This document shows positions 1 through 8,744 of a stretch of DNA of 64,000 nucleotides, piece by piece (position 1 is the first letter of the stretch; the number at the start of each line of letters is the position of its first letter). The DNA is from Empedobacter stercoris (GTDB lineage: Bacteria > Bacteroidota > Bacteroidia > Flavobacteriales > Weeksellaceae). The position numbers and the translations under genes are program-made. A model generated the notes under the pieces. That model saw only the letters and a list, made by a program, of their open reading frames with translations, was not told the DNA's origin and searched no databases. The stretch is from positions 1,673,501-1,737,500 of the forward strand of contig NZ_CP104209.1 of assembly GCF_025244765.1 (NCBI RefSeq), in the 5' to 3' direction.

Positions 1-1
1 G

Positions 2-1240
2 ACAAATACGGATTGGCGAAATATGCACAATACTTATCCTGAAACAGAAAATTATTACGAAGATCGTGATTCTAAAACGGATAATGTTCGTGTAAATTTA
101 GATTATACAAATCAAATAAAAGATGGCGGAAAAATAGAAGCAGGATTGCAATTTCGTCGCGAAAAAAATAACAATACGTTGCTAACTGATAGACGAATTG
201 ATATCGAAAACACCTTAATTGACCCTAGTACAGATTTTGATTTCACGAGAGATTTCCTTTCTGCATATGTAAATTATGGTCAAAAATTCGGGAAATTTGG
301 TATGCAATTAGGATTACGAGCAGAACAATATAAAGACAAAGGAAATTATTTTTACAATCAAGAAACGAAGAATATTGATAAAGATAAATTAGATTTCTTT
401 CCATCTGCATTCTTAACATACGATGTATCAGAAAAAGGACAAGTTTCGTTGAATTATAGCCGTCGAATAGATCGTCCAGGAATCAGACAATTATCTCCAG
501 TAGCAGAATGGTCAACTCCATTAATGTCAAGCATTGGAAATCCAGAATTAAAACCTGAATACACAGATAATTTTGAAGTTGGATATTTACAACGAATTGG
601 TAAAAATTCTATTTCGGCTAATGTATTTTACAGACATGTACAAGATAATATTTTCCGTAGTGTATTGGTTGATGATACAAATTCAGAAAAATTCATCCAA
701 TTATATGAAAACTACGATAAAGTAAATGCATATGGTTTCGAATTAGCGTTTAATCTTGTTCCAACAAAATGGTGGTCATCAAATATTAGTGGAGATTTTA
801 CACACAATACAATGGTTGTTGCCAGAATGGATGAATTTAAAAATCCATACACAGCAGAAATAGACGCTAATCGTTTGACAGCTCGTATGAACAACACATT
901 CAAAGTAACGAAATCAATTAGTTTACAACATTTCTTTATGTACTCAGGTAAATACCGTTTTGTACAAGGAGAAATGCAAGATATGTGGCGTATGGATTTA
1001 GGTGCACGTTACACATTTATGGGTGGTAAAGCTGCTTTAAGTGCTCGTGTAAGTGATATTTTCAGAACATTTTACGGACGTTTAGAAATGTACGATCCTG
1101 CAAGAGGTTACGGCAATTTCCGTTGGGAAGCTCAAACATTAAATATTGGTTTTACGTATAATTTCGGTGGAAAAGTGCGTTCTCGTGCAGAAGCTCAGAG
1201 AAATAAAACAGAAAATCAAGGTGGTGGAGTAGGGTTCTAA
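2..1240 (+). CDS. Outer-membrane beta-barrel / TonB-dependent receptor family protein, 5' truncated by window
   Basis: The frame is open from base 2, so the gene begins before the window; about 412 C-terminal residues are visible. They are a run of amphipathic beta strands with many aromatic residues, as in the outer-membrane barrel half of the Bacteroidota OMP_b-brl_3 receptors (usually about 750-800 residues). A receptor-like segment reading RRIDRPGIRQLSPVAEW lies in the middle, and the strand-rich end GFTYNFGGK is followed by a short basic, Gly-rich tail. The tail makes the usual terminal aromatic residue less clear (last residue Phe). The substrate cannot be told because the plug and any CarboxypepD-like N-domain are outside the window. 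A terminator follows. Confidence 0.8.
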   Translation, partial: TNTDWRNMHNTYPETENYYEDRDSKTDNVRVNLDYTNQIKDGGKIEAGLQFRREKNNNTLLTDRRIDIENTLIDPSTDFDFTRDFLSAYVNYGQKFGKFGMQLGLRAEQYKDKGNYFYNQETKNIDKDKLDFFPSAFLTYDVSEKGQVSLNYSRRIDRPGIRQLSPVAEWSTPLMSSIGNPELKPEYTDNFEVGYLQRIGKNSISANVFYRHVQDNIFRSVLVDDTNSEKFIQLYENYDKVNAYGFELAFNLVPTKWWSSNISGDFTHNTMVVARMDEFKNPYTAEIDANRLTARMNNTFKVTKSISLQHFFMYSGKYRFVQGEMQDMWRMDLGARYTFMGGKAALSARVSDIFRTFYGRLEMYDPARGYGNFRWEAQTLNIGFTYNFGGKVRSRAEAQRNKTENQGGGVGF

Positions 1241-1282
1241 TCAACAAGTACATTCCTCATTTATATATTTTTATAACTAAAA

Positions 1283-1311
1283 AAGCGTTCTAAATTAATT
1301 TTAGAACGCTT
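1283..1311. terminator. Bidirectional intrinsic terminator
   Basis: A 12-bp perfect stem (AAGCGTTCTAAA / TTTAGAACGCTT) with a short AT loop and T-runs on both sides lies between the convergent receptor gene and the symporter gene, so it can end both transcripts. Confidence 0.85.
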
Positions 1312-1334
1312 CTTTTATATCATTAATAGTTTAT

Positions 1335-2531
1335 TTATTGAACTTCTTTCTTAAATAACTTATTTAAGGTTACGGCAATTGCACCGTCTCCCGTTACATT
1401 ACCTGCAGTACCAAAGCTGTCCATTGCAATATAAAGTGCAATCATTAATGCTTGATTTTCTGCATCAAATCCTAACATCGAAGCGATAATTCCTATTGCT
1501 GCCATAATTGCTCCACCAGGTACTCCAGGCGCTGCGACCATTGCGACACCAAGCATCATCATAAATCCAAAAAATTGAATAAAATCGATTTCCATTCCTT
1601 GAATTAGCATTAATGCTAAACAACAACAAACGATTTTTAACATCGAACCAGATAAATGAATCGTTGCGCACAAAGGCACTGCAAAATTTGCAATTTCTTC
1701 TCGAACTCCAATTTTCTTTACTTGCGCAATTGTAACCGGAATTGTTGCAGCAGATGATTGCGTTCCTAAGGCTGTAAAATATGCCGGCATCATCAATTTT
1801 AACATCGTCAATGGATTTTTCTTTGCAATTGATCCAGCAATAATAAATTGAACAAGTAACAACAAAATATGTAGAACGAAGATGACGCCAATTATTTTTA
1901 AAAATACATTCATAATCGTAAATACTTGTCCAGAATAAGACATATTCAAGAAAATTCCGAAAATGAAAATTGGTAAAAGTGGAATAATTAAGTTTTTAAT
2001 TAAATAGGTTATAATCGTTTCAAAATCATCTGCAAAATTTCCAAAAGTAGAATTTTTTAATCTTGATAATCCAATTCCGAAAAGGAATGAAAAGATTAAG
2101 GCTGGCATTACACCAAATAAAGGAGGAAATTCGATTGAAAAATAAGGTGCAAATTCTTTCGCTTTTTCTGCTAAATTTATTTGTCCTGTTTGATTTTCTA
2201 ATAGAGTAGGAAATACAGACATGCTTACAGAATAACCTAATAGTCCTGATAATATAGAGGAACCATAAGCGATCAATACTGTCGTAAACAATAATTTTCC
2301 AGCAGTTTGTCCCAGTCTCCCAATTGATGGAACAATTAATCCGACAATAATTAACGGTATTAAAAAGTTGAGTAATTCGCTAAAAAAGTCATTAAAAGTC
2401 ATAAATATACGACCAATAGCTTCTGGTATAATTCCGCCAAGTGCAATTCCAAGCACAATGGCAAGGATCACTTTTACGAGTAAATTGTCTTTAAGTTTGT
2501 GCATATCCAAATTTAGAAAAAATACTTTCAT
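1335..2531 (-). CDS. Dicarboxylate/amino acid:cation symporter (DAACS family)
   Basis: 398-residue polytopic inner-membrane protein of the glutamate/dicarboxylate:Na+/H+ symporter family (GltP/DctA/GLT-1 fold). The serine-rich re-entrant loop appears as GTQSSAATIP near residue 250, followed by the second half motif AAPGVPGGAI and the helix-8 motif DSFGTAGNVTGDGAIAV near the C-terminus, where substrate carboxylates and cations bind. Length matches the family. ATG at 2531 is used; an in-frame ATG ten codons later (MHKLKDNLL) is also possible. The exact substrate (glutamate, aspartate, C4-dicarboxylate or another amino acid) is not decidable. It lies downstream of a LysM protein gene but a terminator separates the two. 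Confidence 0.88.
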   Translation of the reverse strand: MKVFFLNLDMHKLKDNLLVKVILAIVLGIALGGIIPEAIGRIFMTFNDFFSELLNFLIPLIIVGLIVPSIGRLGQTAGKLLFTTVLIAYGSSILSGLLGYSVSMSVFPTLLENQTGQINLAEKAKEFAPYFSIEFPPLFGVMPALIFSFLFGIGLSRLKNSTFGNFADDFETIITYLIKNLIIPLLPIFIFGIFLNMSYSGQVFTIMNVFLKIIGVIFVLHILLLLVQFIIAGSIAKKNPLTMLKLMMPAYFTALGTQSSAATIPVTIAQVKKIGVREEIANFAVPLCATIHLSGSMLKIVCCCLALMLIQGMEIDFIQFFGFMMMLGVAMVAAPGVPGGAIMAAIGIIASMLGFDAENQALMIALYIAMDSFGTAGNVTGDGAIAVTLNKLFKKEVQ

Positions 2532-2564
2532 TCTGAAGATTTTAATTCTAATTCATAAAAAAGA

Positions 2565-2595
2565 AAAAGCGATACTATGATTTAGTATCGCTTTT
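2565..2595 (-). terminator. Intrinsic terminator after the LysM gene
   Basis: Perfect 13-bp stem AAAAGCGATACTA / TAGTATCGCTTTT with a 5-nt loop. On the minus strand it follows the LysM gene stop (2617) and precedes the symporter start (2531). Confidence 0.85.
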
Positions 2596-2616
2596 AGGTA
2601 TAATTTTTAGAAGTAT

Positions 2617-4458
2617 TTATTTTTTTGGTAAACGTACTATACGACTCGCATCGTTTGTAAATGCTTTACTTCCACTTGCTTTTTTGTAAGCAAATTTAGA
2701 AGCCACACGTGTATATTCTGTTGTAATATTATTCGTAACATCTCCTTTATTGTTCATTCTATCTACAATATCATATGTTACATCGTATCCAATTTGCTCG
2801 TAACGTGTAGGGAATTCGCAATAAACATCTTTAAAATCTTTCAAAACACTTTGTACTTCTGTATCTCTTGTATTGATTAAGCGTGCGGTACTAAAGACAA
2901 ACCCAAATTCGCGGAAAGCATCAATATTTTTCGCATTTTCTGGATTATACACATCATAAACCGAAACAGCTTTTATTCCGTAAGCTTTGATGTTGTCTTT
3001 GTGAAATGTTTTTAATTTTTCTAAATATTGCTTTCCTAATGCATCATCATCTCCAACTAAAACCGTAATAATTGGTGTATAATAATCTTCACCATTTACT
3101 TTATCGTGCGGTTGTACAATTTTAGAAGCACTATCTACGATAACCACATTAGCTTTCAATTGTTTTTCTAATTGTTTCTTTGTGTAATTTGCTAATTCTT
3201 GATCATCACGATTTGTCAATAAATAAACTTGTTCTCCAGCAAAATTTTTCCCAATTTCATCGATGATTTGATCCGCGATAACTTCATCTTTTGGATTAGA
3301 AATCAATAAATCATTAAAAGAATTCAATGAATCATCATTCGCATAAGGCGAAATCACAGCAATTCCAGAATTACTAAAAAAGTTTGCGACTTCGGTTACA
3401 TCAGAAGTATTTAAGGGACCAATAACTGCATCTGTTTTACTGAAATCGGTTGTCGATAGGATATCTTGTAGATTTCCGTCTTTTGTATCGACGACTTTTA
3501 CATTGACATTTTTACCTTTTTTTGCTAAACGTGTTAAGGCTAATTTAGTTCCGGTAAAAAATTGCATCGCTTGCGAGTTTTTCAATTGTGGATTATTAGC
3601 TACATCAAAAGGCAACAAGATGGCAACATTAATTTCGTTGTCATTTGCACGTTTCAATTTCCCTGCAGTTCCATATTTGATGATTTTTGCATTTTTTTGC
3701 AATGGAATTTTAAGAGTCATTCCAGCTTTTAACCCATTAATTAATTCAGGATTTAAACGCAATAACTCATCTAAATTCGTATTGTATCTCTCTAATATTC
3801 CGTAAGCAGAATCACCGTTCTGAACAACATAATTGATCGAGTTTTCTTCAATAGTAACTGACCCCGATTTTTTAGGGATAGAAATGACCATGCCTTCTTT
3901 TACTCCAGTTTGTAATGCTGGATTTTCAGCATAAAAATCGTCAACACTTACATTATATTGTTTGGCTAATGTATATAACGTTTCCCCTTTTTTGATCAAG
4001 TGAGTTCCTTTCGGTACAGAAAAAACTTTGTTCGTTACCACTTTCGGAAGTTTAATCACATCTCCAATTTCTAAACCTCTTTCTTTGATTTGAGGATTTA
4101 AAGAATACAATGTTTCTTCCGAAATAGAATATTTTTTAGTCAAGTTGTAAACGGTTTCTTTCGGCTCTATCGTAATGTATTGATAATTATCGTCAGAAGT
4201 AGTTACATGTTGAGTAGGATTATTGGTTTCTGTTGGTTGGTTTGTTGCAGTCCCTTTGGTTGGAATTACAATCAAATCACCTGGATGAATCCCATTTTTT
4301 TCAATTTTAGGGTTGGCTTTATACAATTCTTCTTGCGAAACACCATATTGTTTCGAAATTCCGTAAACGGTTTCTTTGGCTTGAACTGTATGCGTTTTTT
4401 GTTGAGCATAAAGTGCTGATGCACCAACAAATAACAATAAAGCTAATATTTTTTTCAT
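2617..4458 (-). CDS. Secreted LysM protein with C-terminal PBP1-like domain
   Basis: 613 residues with a cleavable signal peptide (MKKILALLLFVGASALYAQ). Four LysM repeats follow at roughly residues 22-67, 93-137, 152-197 and 208-253, each showing the pattern of a VxxKETVYxIxKxYxVSxxxLxxxNP motif, which binds peptidoglycan glycan chains. Residues about 275-600 resemble a type-1 periplasmic binding fold (segments INVAILLPFD, DAVIGPLNTSDVTEVANFF, SGIAVISPYAN), known in Bacteroidota LysM proteins. It probably acts in the periplasm or outer-membrane space on cell-wall organisation; a ligand for the PBP-like domain is unknown. Its own terminator lies downstream. Confidence 0.85.
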   Translation of the reverse strand: MKKILALLLFVGASALYAQQKTHTVQAKETVYGISKQYGVSQEELYKANPKIEKNGIHPGDLIVIPTKGTATNQPTETNNPTQHVTTSDDNYQYITIEPKETVYNLTKKYSISEETLYSLNPQIKERGLEIGDVIKLPKVVTNKVFSVPKGTHLIKKGETLYTLAKQYNVSVDDFYAENPALQTGVKEGMVISIPKKSGSVTIEENSINYVVQNGDSAYGILERYNTNLDELLRLNPELINGLKAGMTLKIPLQKNAKIIKYGTAGKLKRANDNEINVAILLPFDVANNPQLKNSQAMQFFTGTKLALTRLAKKGKNVNVKVVDTKDGNLQDILSTTDFSKTDAVIGPLNTSDVTEVANFFSNSGIAVISPYANDDSLNSFNDLLISNPKDEVIADQIIDEIGKNFAGEQVYLLTNRDDQELANYTKKQLEKQLKANVVIVDSASKIVQPHDKVNGEDYYTPIITVLVGDDDALGKQYLEKLKTFHKDNIKAYGIKAVSVYDVYNPENAKNIDAFREFGFVFSTARLINTRDTEVQSVLKDFKDVYCEFPTRYEQIGYDVTYDIVDRMNNKGDVTNNITTEYTRVASKFAYKKASGSKAFTNDASRIVRLPKK

Positions 4459-4499
4459 TTAGATGAATTTTCGTTTCAAATATACAAATTATGTTTTGG

Positions 4500-6098
4500 T
4501 TAGCGTTCTTCGTTTAATGTATTTATAATAAACTCAAACTCGAAAGGCTGAAGACTATCTTCAATAAAATCAATGAAATACTTGATGTTAACATAGTCAA
4601 AATCAGCAAAATTTTTCACTCGTTCTTGCAAACCATTTTGTTGAGAAAGATCATTTAATAATTGTTCTATTCTTTTCAATAAATCTTCGTTCTTTTTAAC
4701 TTCTGCATGTACCAAACGTTTTTTTATTTTCTCAAAACCTTTCAATTGTTTTGTGCGCTGCGCTTGTATCATATCTGAAAAAGAAGACTCGGTTAACGAA
4801 CTCAACTGTTCTAAACGCTCAAAAATATTTTTTAATTCCTCTTCCAATTCAGGAAGTTTAGGTGCTATTTCTGATGAATTAATCGCTTGTTTTTTCGCAA
4901 TAGCTAAACTGTTTGAAAATAAATCTTCGTTCGATAGATTTAATTTTTGTTGCTTTTCATACTGCTTTTCAGTTCTAATTAATAATGAATTTCTCAACAC
5001 CAAAAGAGGAAAATCAACTTCAAATTCGTTAAACATTTCCTTTAATTGCAACCAATAAGCCATTTCACCACCTCCACCAATATACGCAACATTCGGTAAA
5101 ATTGTTTCTTGGTACAATGGTCTCAAAATCACATTTGGGCTAAATTTTTCTGGATTTTGATGTAAATCGCTAATCATTTCTTCTTTTGAAAATTTGATTG
5201 AAGTATTATTGACAAAATACGTTCCATTTTGTTCAACAATTCTTTCGCGAGAGTTATTTTGATTAATATAAAATAAATTTATTTCGCGTGGATTTACTTG
5301 AATCGAATAACCTAATTGTTCTAATTTTTCATTCTGAGGAATTACTTTTTTAAAGGATGTAGATTGAATTAACTCTTGCTCAAAAGAAGGAATCATTATT
5401 TTTTTCAATTCTTTGTCATCACCGTCAATCATCAACAATCCAAGATCTTTGAATAATAAATGAACTAATTTTCGAGTTGCTTCGGTTAAATTATCATTTG
5501 ACAAATAAGATGCTTCAATCAAATTGTGTAAATCTGTTTTCTTTTTCCCATTTGGCAAAAGTTTCAAAAAAGAGTTGAAAACTTCTTGTAAACCTTCTGT
5601 TGATAATCGACCAACGGGACCTCCAAAATCTTTTTCCCAATGAATAATTCGATCACCATATTTGAAATGATTGATTTCTTCGAAGTCGTGATCTTCAGTG
5701 GCCATCCAAAACATGGGAACAAAATTGACTTCTTTTTGTTCTGCATTTAATTCTTCACACGCTTTAATGACTTGTAATATTTTATAAAAAAAGAAAATCG
5801 GCCCTGTGAACAAATTTAATTGATGACCAGTTGTAATGGTTACCGTATTTTTTTTAGCTAATTTTTTGAGATTTTTTTGTTGTTTTTCCGAAAGCTCTAA
5901 ATGATTTAATTGCTTCGAGATTTGTTCAACAAGAATTGCTCTGTTTTTATAATTTTCAAGTTTATTCTTAGCTTGTTTACTATAATTTTCTTTGGTTGGA
6001 AATAGGTTGTAGAAGTCGTTCAAACTTTCATCTTGATTGATGTAATTGAGCATCAATTTTGAAAAATAATTTGAATCTTTAAGTGATATTGTTTCCAT
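4500..6098 (-). CDS. bshC: Bacillithiol biosynthesis cysteine-adding enzyme BshC
   Basis: 532 residues, the normal length for BshC/YllA. BshC adds cysteine to glucosaminyl-malate, the last step to bacillithiol, the low-molecular-weight thiol of Firmicutes and many Bacteroidota. Recognisable family segments are TTGHQLNLFTGPIFFFYKI (nucleotide/ligand-binding N-domain, near residue 92), FWMATEDHDFEEI (near 130), and YIGGGGEMAYWLQLK (near 340); the C-terminal third is a predicted coiled coil as expected. The start ATG (6096-6098) abuts the stop of the upstream phosphodiesterase gene with no gap, so translation is probably coupled. bshA and bshB are not in this window. Confidence 0.93.
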   Translation of the reverse strand: METISLKDSNYFSKLMLNYINQDESLNDFYNLFPTKENYSKQAKNKLENYKNRAILVEQISKQLNHLELSEKQQKNLKKLAKKNTVTITTGHQLNLFTGPIFFFYKILQVIKACEELNAEQKEVNFVPMFWMATEDHDFEEINHFKYGDRIIHWEKDFGGPVGRLSTEGLQEVFNSFLKLLPNGKKKTDLHNLIEASYLSNDNLTEATRKLVHLLFKDLGLLMIDGDDKELKKIMIPSFEQELIQSTSFKKVIPQNEKLEQLGYSIQVNPREINLFYINQNNSRERIVEQNGTYFVNNTSIKFSKEEMISDLHQNPEKFSPNVILRPLYQETILPNVAYIGGGGEMAYWLQLKEMFNEFEVDFPLLVLRNSLLIRTEKQYEKQQKLNLSNEDLFSNSLAIAKKQAINSSEIAPKLPELEEELKNIFERLEQLSSLTESSFSDMIQAQRTKQLKGFEKIKKRLVHAEVKKNEDLLKRIEQLLNDLSQQNGLQERVKNFADFDYVNIKYFIDFIEDSLQPFEFEFIINTLNEER

Positions 6099-6995
6099 TT
6101 AATTTTTATTAATCGTTTGATGAACATCTATTGCTCTATCTGTTGCAAAAATATCGACACCATCTTTTTCTAAATCGCGATAAAGTTGACCATTTCTTGC
6201 AGCAGAACTTTTGTCTAAGTTACCTAACGTACCAAAAATGACGACTATATCTTTGTCATGAATTTTATCTAAAAATGATTGATCATTGCGACGGGTTCCA
6301 GTAAATGCAACCATTTTATCAGTTGGAATTCCGCTATTTAGCATTTCATTCAATTCTCTTTCGTTTCGCATCGAAACAGACAATAACATTTCTGGTGCAA
6401 GTTGATGTAACTTTTTGGCTTGTCCGATTGTATAAGTTACCAAAACCACTTGTTTTTGTAGGTTCGCTTGTTTTATTGTCGAAACTATAGCCCGATAATC
6501 AACACCTTTTTTGATGTCTACCATAAAATAAATTGGTTTATTTTTTCCCCAATTTAATGCTTCTGCAAAAGTTGGAATTTTATAAGACGTTTGTTGCCCG
6601 AAATCATCTACCAAAAAGTATTCCTTTATCGTTTTTAGATCAACTTGATTGACATCTTGTCGCCCTGTACTTGTCCGTTGTAGAGAATTATCGTGCATTA
6701 AAATAAGTTGTTCATCTTTTGTTTCAGCCACGTCTATCTCAAAAATTTGAATACCGTTTTGATAAAGATGCTCTAAGGTCTCAATACAATTCTCTGGAAA
6801 ACCATGAATTCCACTACCACCACGATGAGCACTTACATAATTTTTATTTTTGGTCGAATATTTGAAGGATATAACTTCGGATGATGTAGTATGATTCGAT
6901 TCGGGCTGTTTTTTTTCTGGATTACAACTAAAAATAGTTAGTAAACTCAGTACGAAAACTCCAAGATAGAATCGTTTAAAATAGTTAAAAATCAT
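6099..6995 (-). CDS. Glycerophosphodiester phosphodiesterase lipoprotein
   Basis: The open frame runs to 7070 but the ATG at 6995 gives a sensible signal peptide ending in a lipobox-like IFSC, so a 298-residue lipoprotein is chosen. The GDPD fold is shown by AHRGGSGIHGFPENC near residue 55 (catalytic His-Arg and Glu), FEIDVAETKDEQLILMHD near 85 (metal-binding E/D and second His) and a late FATD segment. The family hydrolyses glycerophosphodiesters to glycerol 3-phosphate and an alcohol using a divalent metal. It is the first gene of a two-gene unit with bshC, zero spacing. Whether it acts on phospholipid head groups or other diesters is unknown. Confidence 0.88.
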   Translation of the reverse strand: MIFNYFKRFYLGVFVLSLLTIFSCNPEKKQPESNHTTSSEVISFKYSTKNKNYVSAHRGGSGIHGFPENCIETLEHLYQNGIQIFEIDVAETKDEQLILMHDNSLQRTSTGRQDVNQVDLKTIKEYFLVDDFGQQTSYKIPTFAEALNWGKNKPIYFMVDIKKGVDYRAIVSTIKQANLQKQVVLVTYTIGQAKKLHQLAPEMLLSVSMRNERELNEMLNSGIPTDKMVAFTGTRRNDQSFLDKIHDKDIVVIFGTLGNLDKSSAARNGQLYRDLEKDGVDIFATDRAIDVHQTINKN

Positions 6996-7084
6996 ATTTT
7001 TAATAAAAATTAATTTGAATTCATTCAAAGTTATTGAATGAAGCTGTAAATTTAAAGTGAAAATAATCAAGAAAATAAATTATT

Positions 7085-7516
7085 ATGGGACTTAGAAATT
7101 TTTTGAAAAGAATTTTAGGAAAAACTGAAACTGCAATAGATGTAGCGGGCGATAAATTTGACGATGTTTCGACAACGGTAAAAAAAACAGGAACATTGAT
7201 TGCGGATGATGCATCAGATTTTGCACGTAAAACAATTCATAATTTGAAAGATGCTTCAGGTGATTTGAAAGAGCAATCGAAAGAAGCGGCGAAAGATTTC
7301 AAAGAAAGATCAAAACAAGATTACGAAGAAGTGAAAGATATTGCCGAAAAGCAAATGAAGCAAACAAGTGATTTTGTGAAAGAAAAAGTTTCGGATTTGA
7401 AAAGCACTTTTAAAGAAGAAAAAACAGAATTAGAAGAAAAAGCAGAAGAATTGAAAACGGAAGCTGAAAATAAATTGGATCAAATTTCAAGTGATATAAA
7501 AAAAGAATCTAACTAA
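7085..7516 (+). CDS. Lys/Glu-rich amphipathic helical protein (YtxH/LEA-like)
   Basis: 143 residues, strongly charged and almost entirely helical: repeated blocks such as KDASGDLKEQSKEAAKDFKERSK with roughly 11-residue periodicity, no cysteine and no clear membrane segment apart from a short hydrophobic N-terminus (MGLRNFLKRILG). This resembles the YtxH/LEA-like or apolipoprotein-like stress proteins of bacteria, which are often upregulated by stress or general growth arrest; that role is inference. It is divergent from the GDPD-bshC unit with an 89-bp spacer that must hold both promoters. I do not recognise a specific named gene. Confidence 0.7.
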   Translation: MGLRNFLKRILGKTETAIDVAGDKFDDVSTTVKKTGTLIADDASDFARKTIHNLKDASGDLKEQSKEAAKDFKERSKQDYEEVKDIAEKQMKQTSDFVKEKVSDLKSTFKEEKTELEEKAEELKTEAENKLDQISSDIKKESN

Positions 7517-7638
7517 TTGCATCAAGTATTTTTGGTGTATAATTTTAGTGATTAAATGTTAAATTTTCGACCATTCTCTAAAATAAATGAAAATGGTTTA
7601 GTTTTTGTATTCATAATTTCCCTCTGAATTTAATAAAA

Positions 7639-8613
7639 ATGACTGAATATAAAGATCTCGAACCTTCTACTAATACTAAGCATAAGAAAGAATTCATTAA
7701 AAATATAATTATAGCAGCTTTACTTGTCGCCTTGTTGTTAGCAATTGGATATATTGTATATTCCAAAGAAGCTAATGCAAAGTCTTCTATAGAGATGCAA
7801 ACAGACATCAATGATTTAGAACGTTCAAGAGAAATTTTAAAACAAGAATTACGTATTGTTAGAGCAGATTTTGACGAAGCAAAAACTCGCGTTGTCAAAA
7901 AAGATTCATCATTAAACTATCAGGATCGATTGATCTTAGAAAAGCAAAAAGAAATTCAAGCAATTCTTAATAAAGAAGAAATTACAAATAATGAATTATC
8001 TCGAGCGAAACGTCTAATTTTATCTTTGCAAACTGATATCAAAGTTTATAAAGAAGAGATCGCCCGATTGAAAGATGAAAATAAAGTCTTAACAAATAAA
8101 AATACAGAATTAGCTTCTGAGAATTCGAACTTAAACGAACAGAAAAAAGTAGTTGAGTCGAACTTGGATGAAGAGAAAGAAAATCACCAAAACTTAATCA
8201 AAGAAACAAATTCAACCTTATCGGTTTCTAATTATACTATCAAAGGTGTGCGCGTAAAATCGAGTGGAAAAGAAGTTGAAACAACAAGAGCAAGTAGAAT
8301 TGATAAAGTAAGAGTTTCTTTTGATTTGGACAAAAACTTGAACGCAACATCGGAAACGAAAGAGCTTTTTGTTACCATCTATAAACCAAATGGTGAAGTT
8401 GGAAAATTTAAAGGAGCTGATTCTGGTGAAACGACTTTACGTTCTGGTGCATCTATTGATTACTCTGATCGTGTAAAAGTAAATTACAACAATATGTCAG
8501 GTTCTAGAGTAACGTTTGATTGGGTTGATTACGATTTCCCGAAAGGAGAATATAAAATAGACATTTACCAAAATGGATATAAAGTTGGTCAAAATGTGAT
8601 TACGTTAAAATAA
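7639..8613 (+). CDS. Membrane-anchored coiled-coil protein of unknown function
   Basis: 324 residues. A short cytoplasmic N-terminus is followed by one transmembrane helix (about residues 19-43, IIIAALLVALLLAIGYIVY), a long heptad-rich coiled coil (about 50-190) and a beta-rich C-terminal domain (about 200-324) with the segment IKGVRVKSSGKEVETTRASR. The layout resembles many Bacteroidota proteins annotated loosely as chromosome-partition or hypothetical; I see no motif that supports a function. Its transcript probably ends at the hairpin in the left end of the adjacent IS element 10 nt downstream of the stop codon. Confidence 0.75.
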   Translation: MTEYKDLEPSTNTKHKKEFIKNIIIAALLVALLLAIGYIVYSKEANAKSSIEMQTDINDLERSREILKQELRIVRADFDEAKTRVVKKDSSLNYQDRLILEKQKEIQAILNKEEITNNELSRAKRLILSLQTDIKVYKEEIARLKDENKVLTNKNTELASENSNLNEQKKVVESNLDEEKENHQNLIKETNSTLSVSNYTIKGVRVKSSGKEVETTRASRIDKVRVSFDLDKNLNATSETKELFVTIYKPNGEVGKFKGADSGETTLRSGASIDYSDRVKVNYNNMSGSRVTFDWVDYDFPKGEYKIDIYQNGYKVGQNVITLK

Positions 8614-8623
8614 AAGAATAAAA

Positions 8624-8658
8624 GAAGCTGTCTCAAAACTAGACAGCTTCTTTTTTTT
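8624..8658 (+). terminator. Intrinsic terminator formed by left IS end
   Basis: The left terminal repeat folds into a perfect 10-bp stem (GAAGCTGTCT / AGACAGCTTC) with a 7-nt loop and is followed by eight T residues. It faces transcription entering from the coiled-coil gene and so would both end that transcript and shield the transposase from read-through. Confidence 0.85.
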
Positions 8659-8744
8659 GCTTTTTAGAATATATATGTTCTTTTATAGTTGGATTTTTAC
8701 TGTATTTTTTGTAAATTTAATGTAAGAATTCCATCTATTTCTCT

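Noticed and set aside
6990..7085. TAACTTTG on the minus strand (7026-7033) as a GDPD promoter
   Set aside because: Box matches but there is no -33 TTG at a proper distance; too weak to list.
7568..7602. Possible terminator ACCATT ... AATGGT after the helical-protein gene
   Set aside because: Stem of six weak pairs and large loop, no good T-run; not reported as a terminator.
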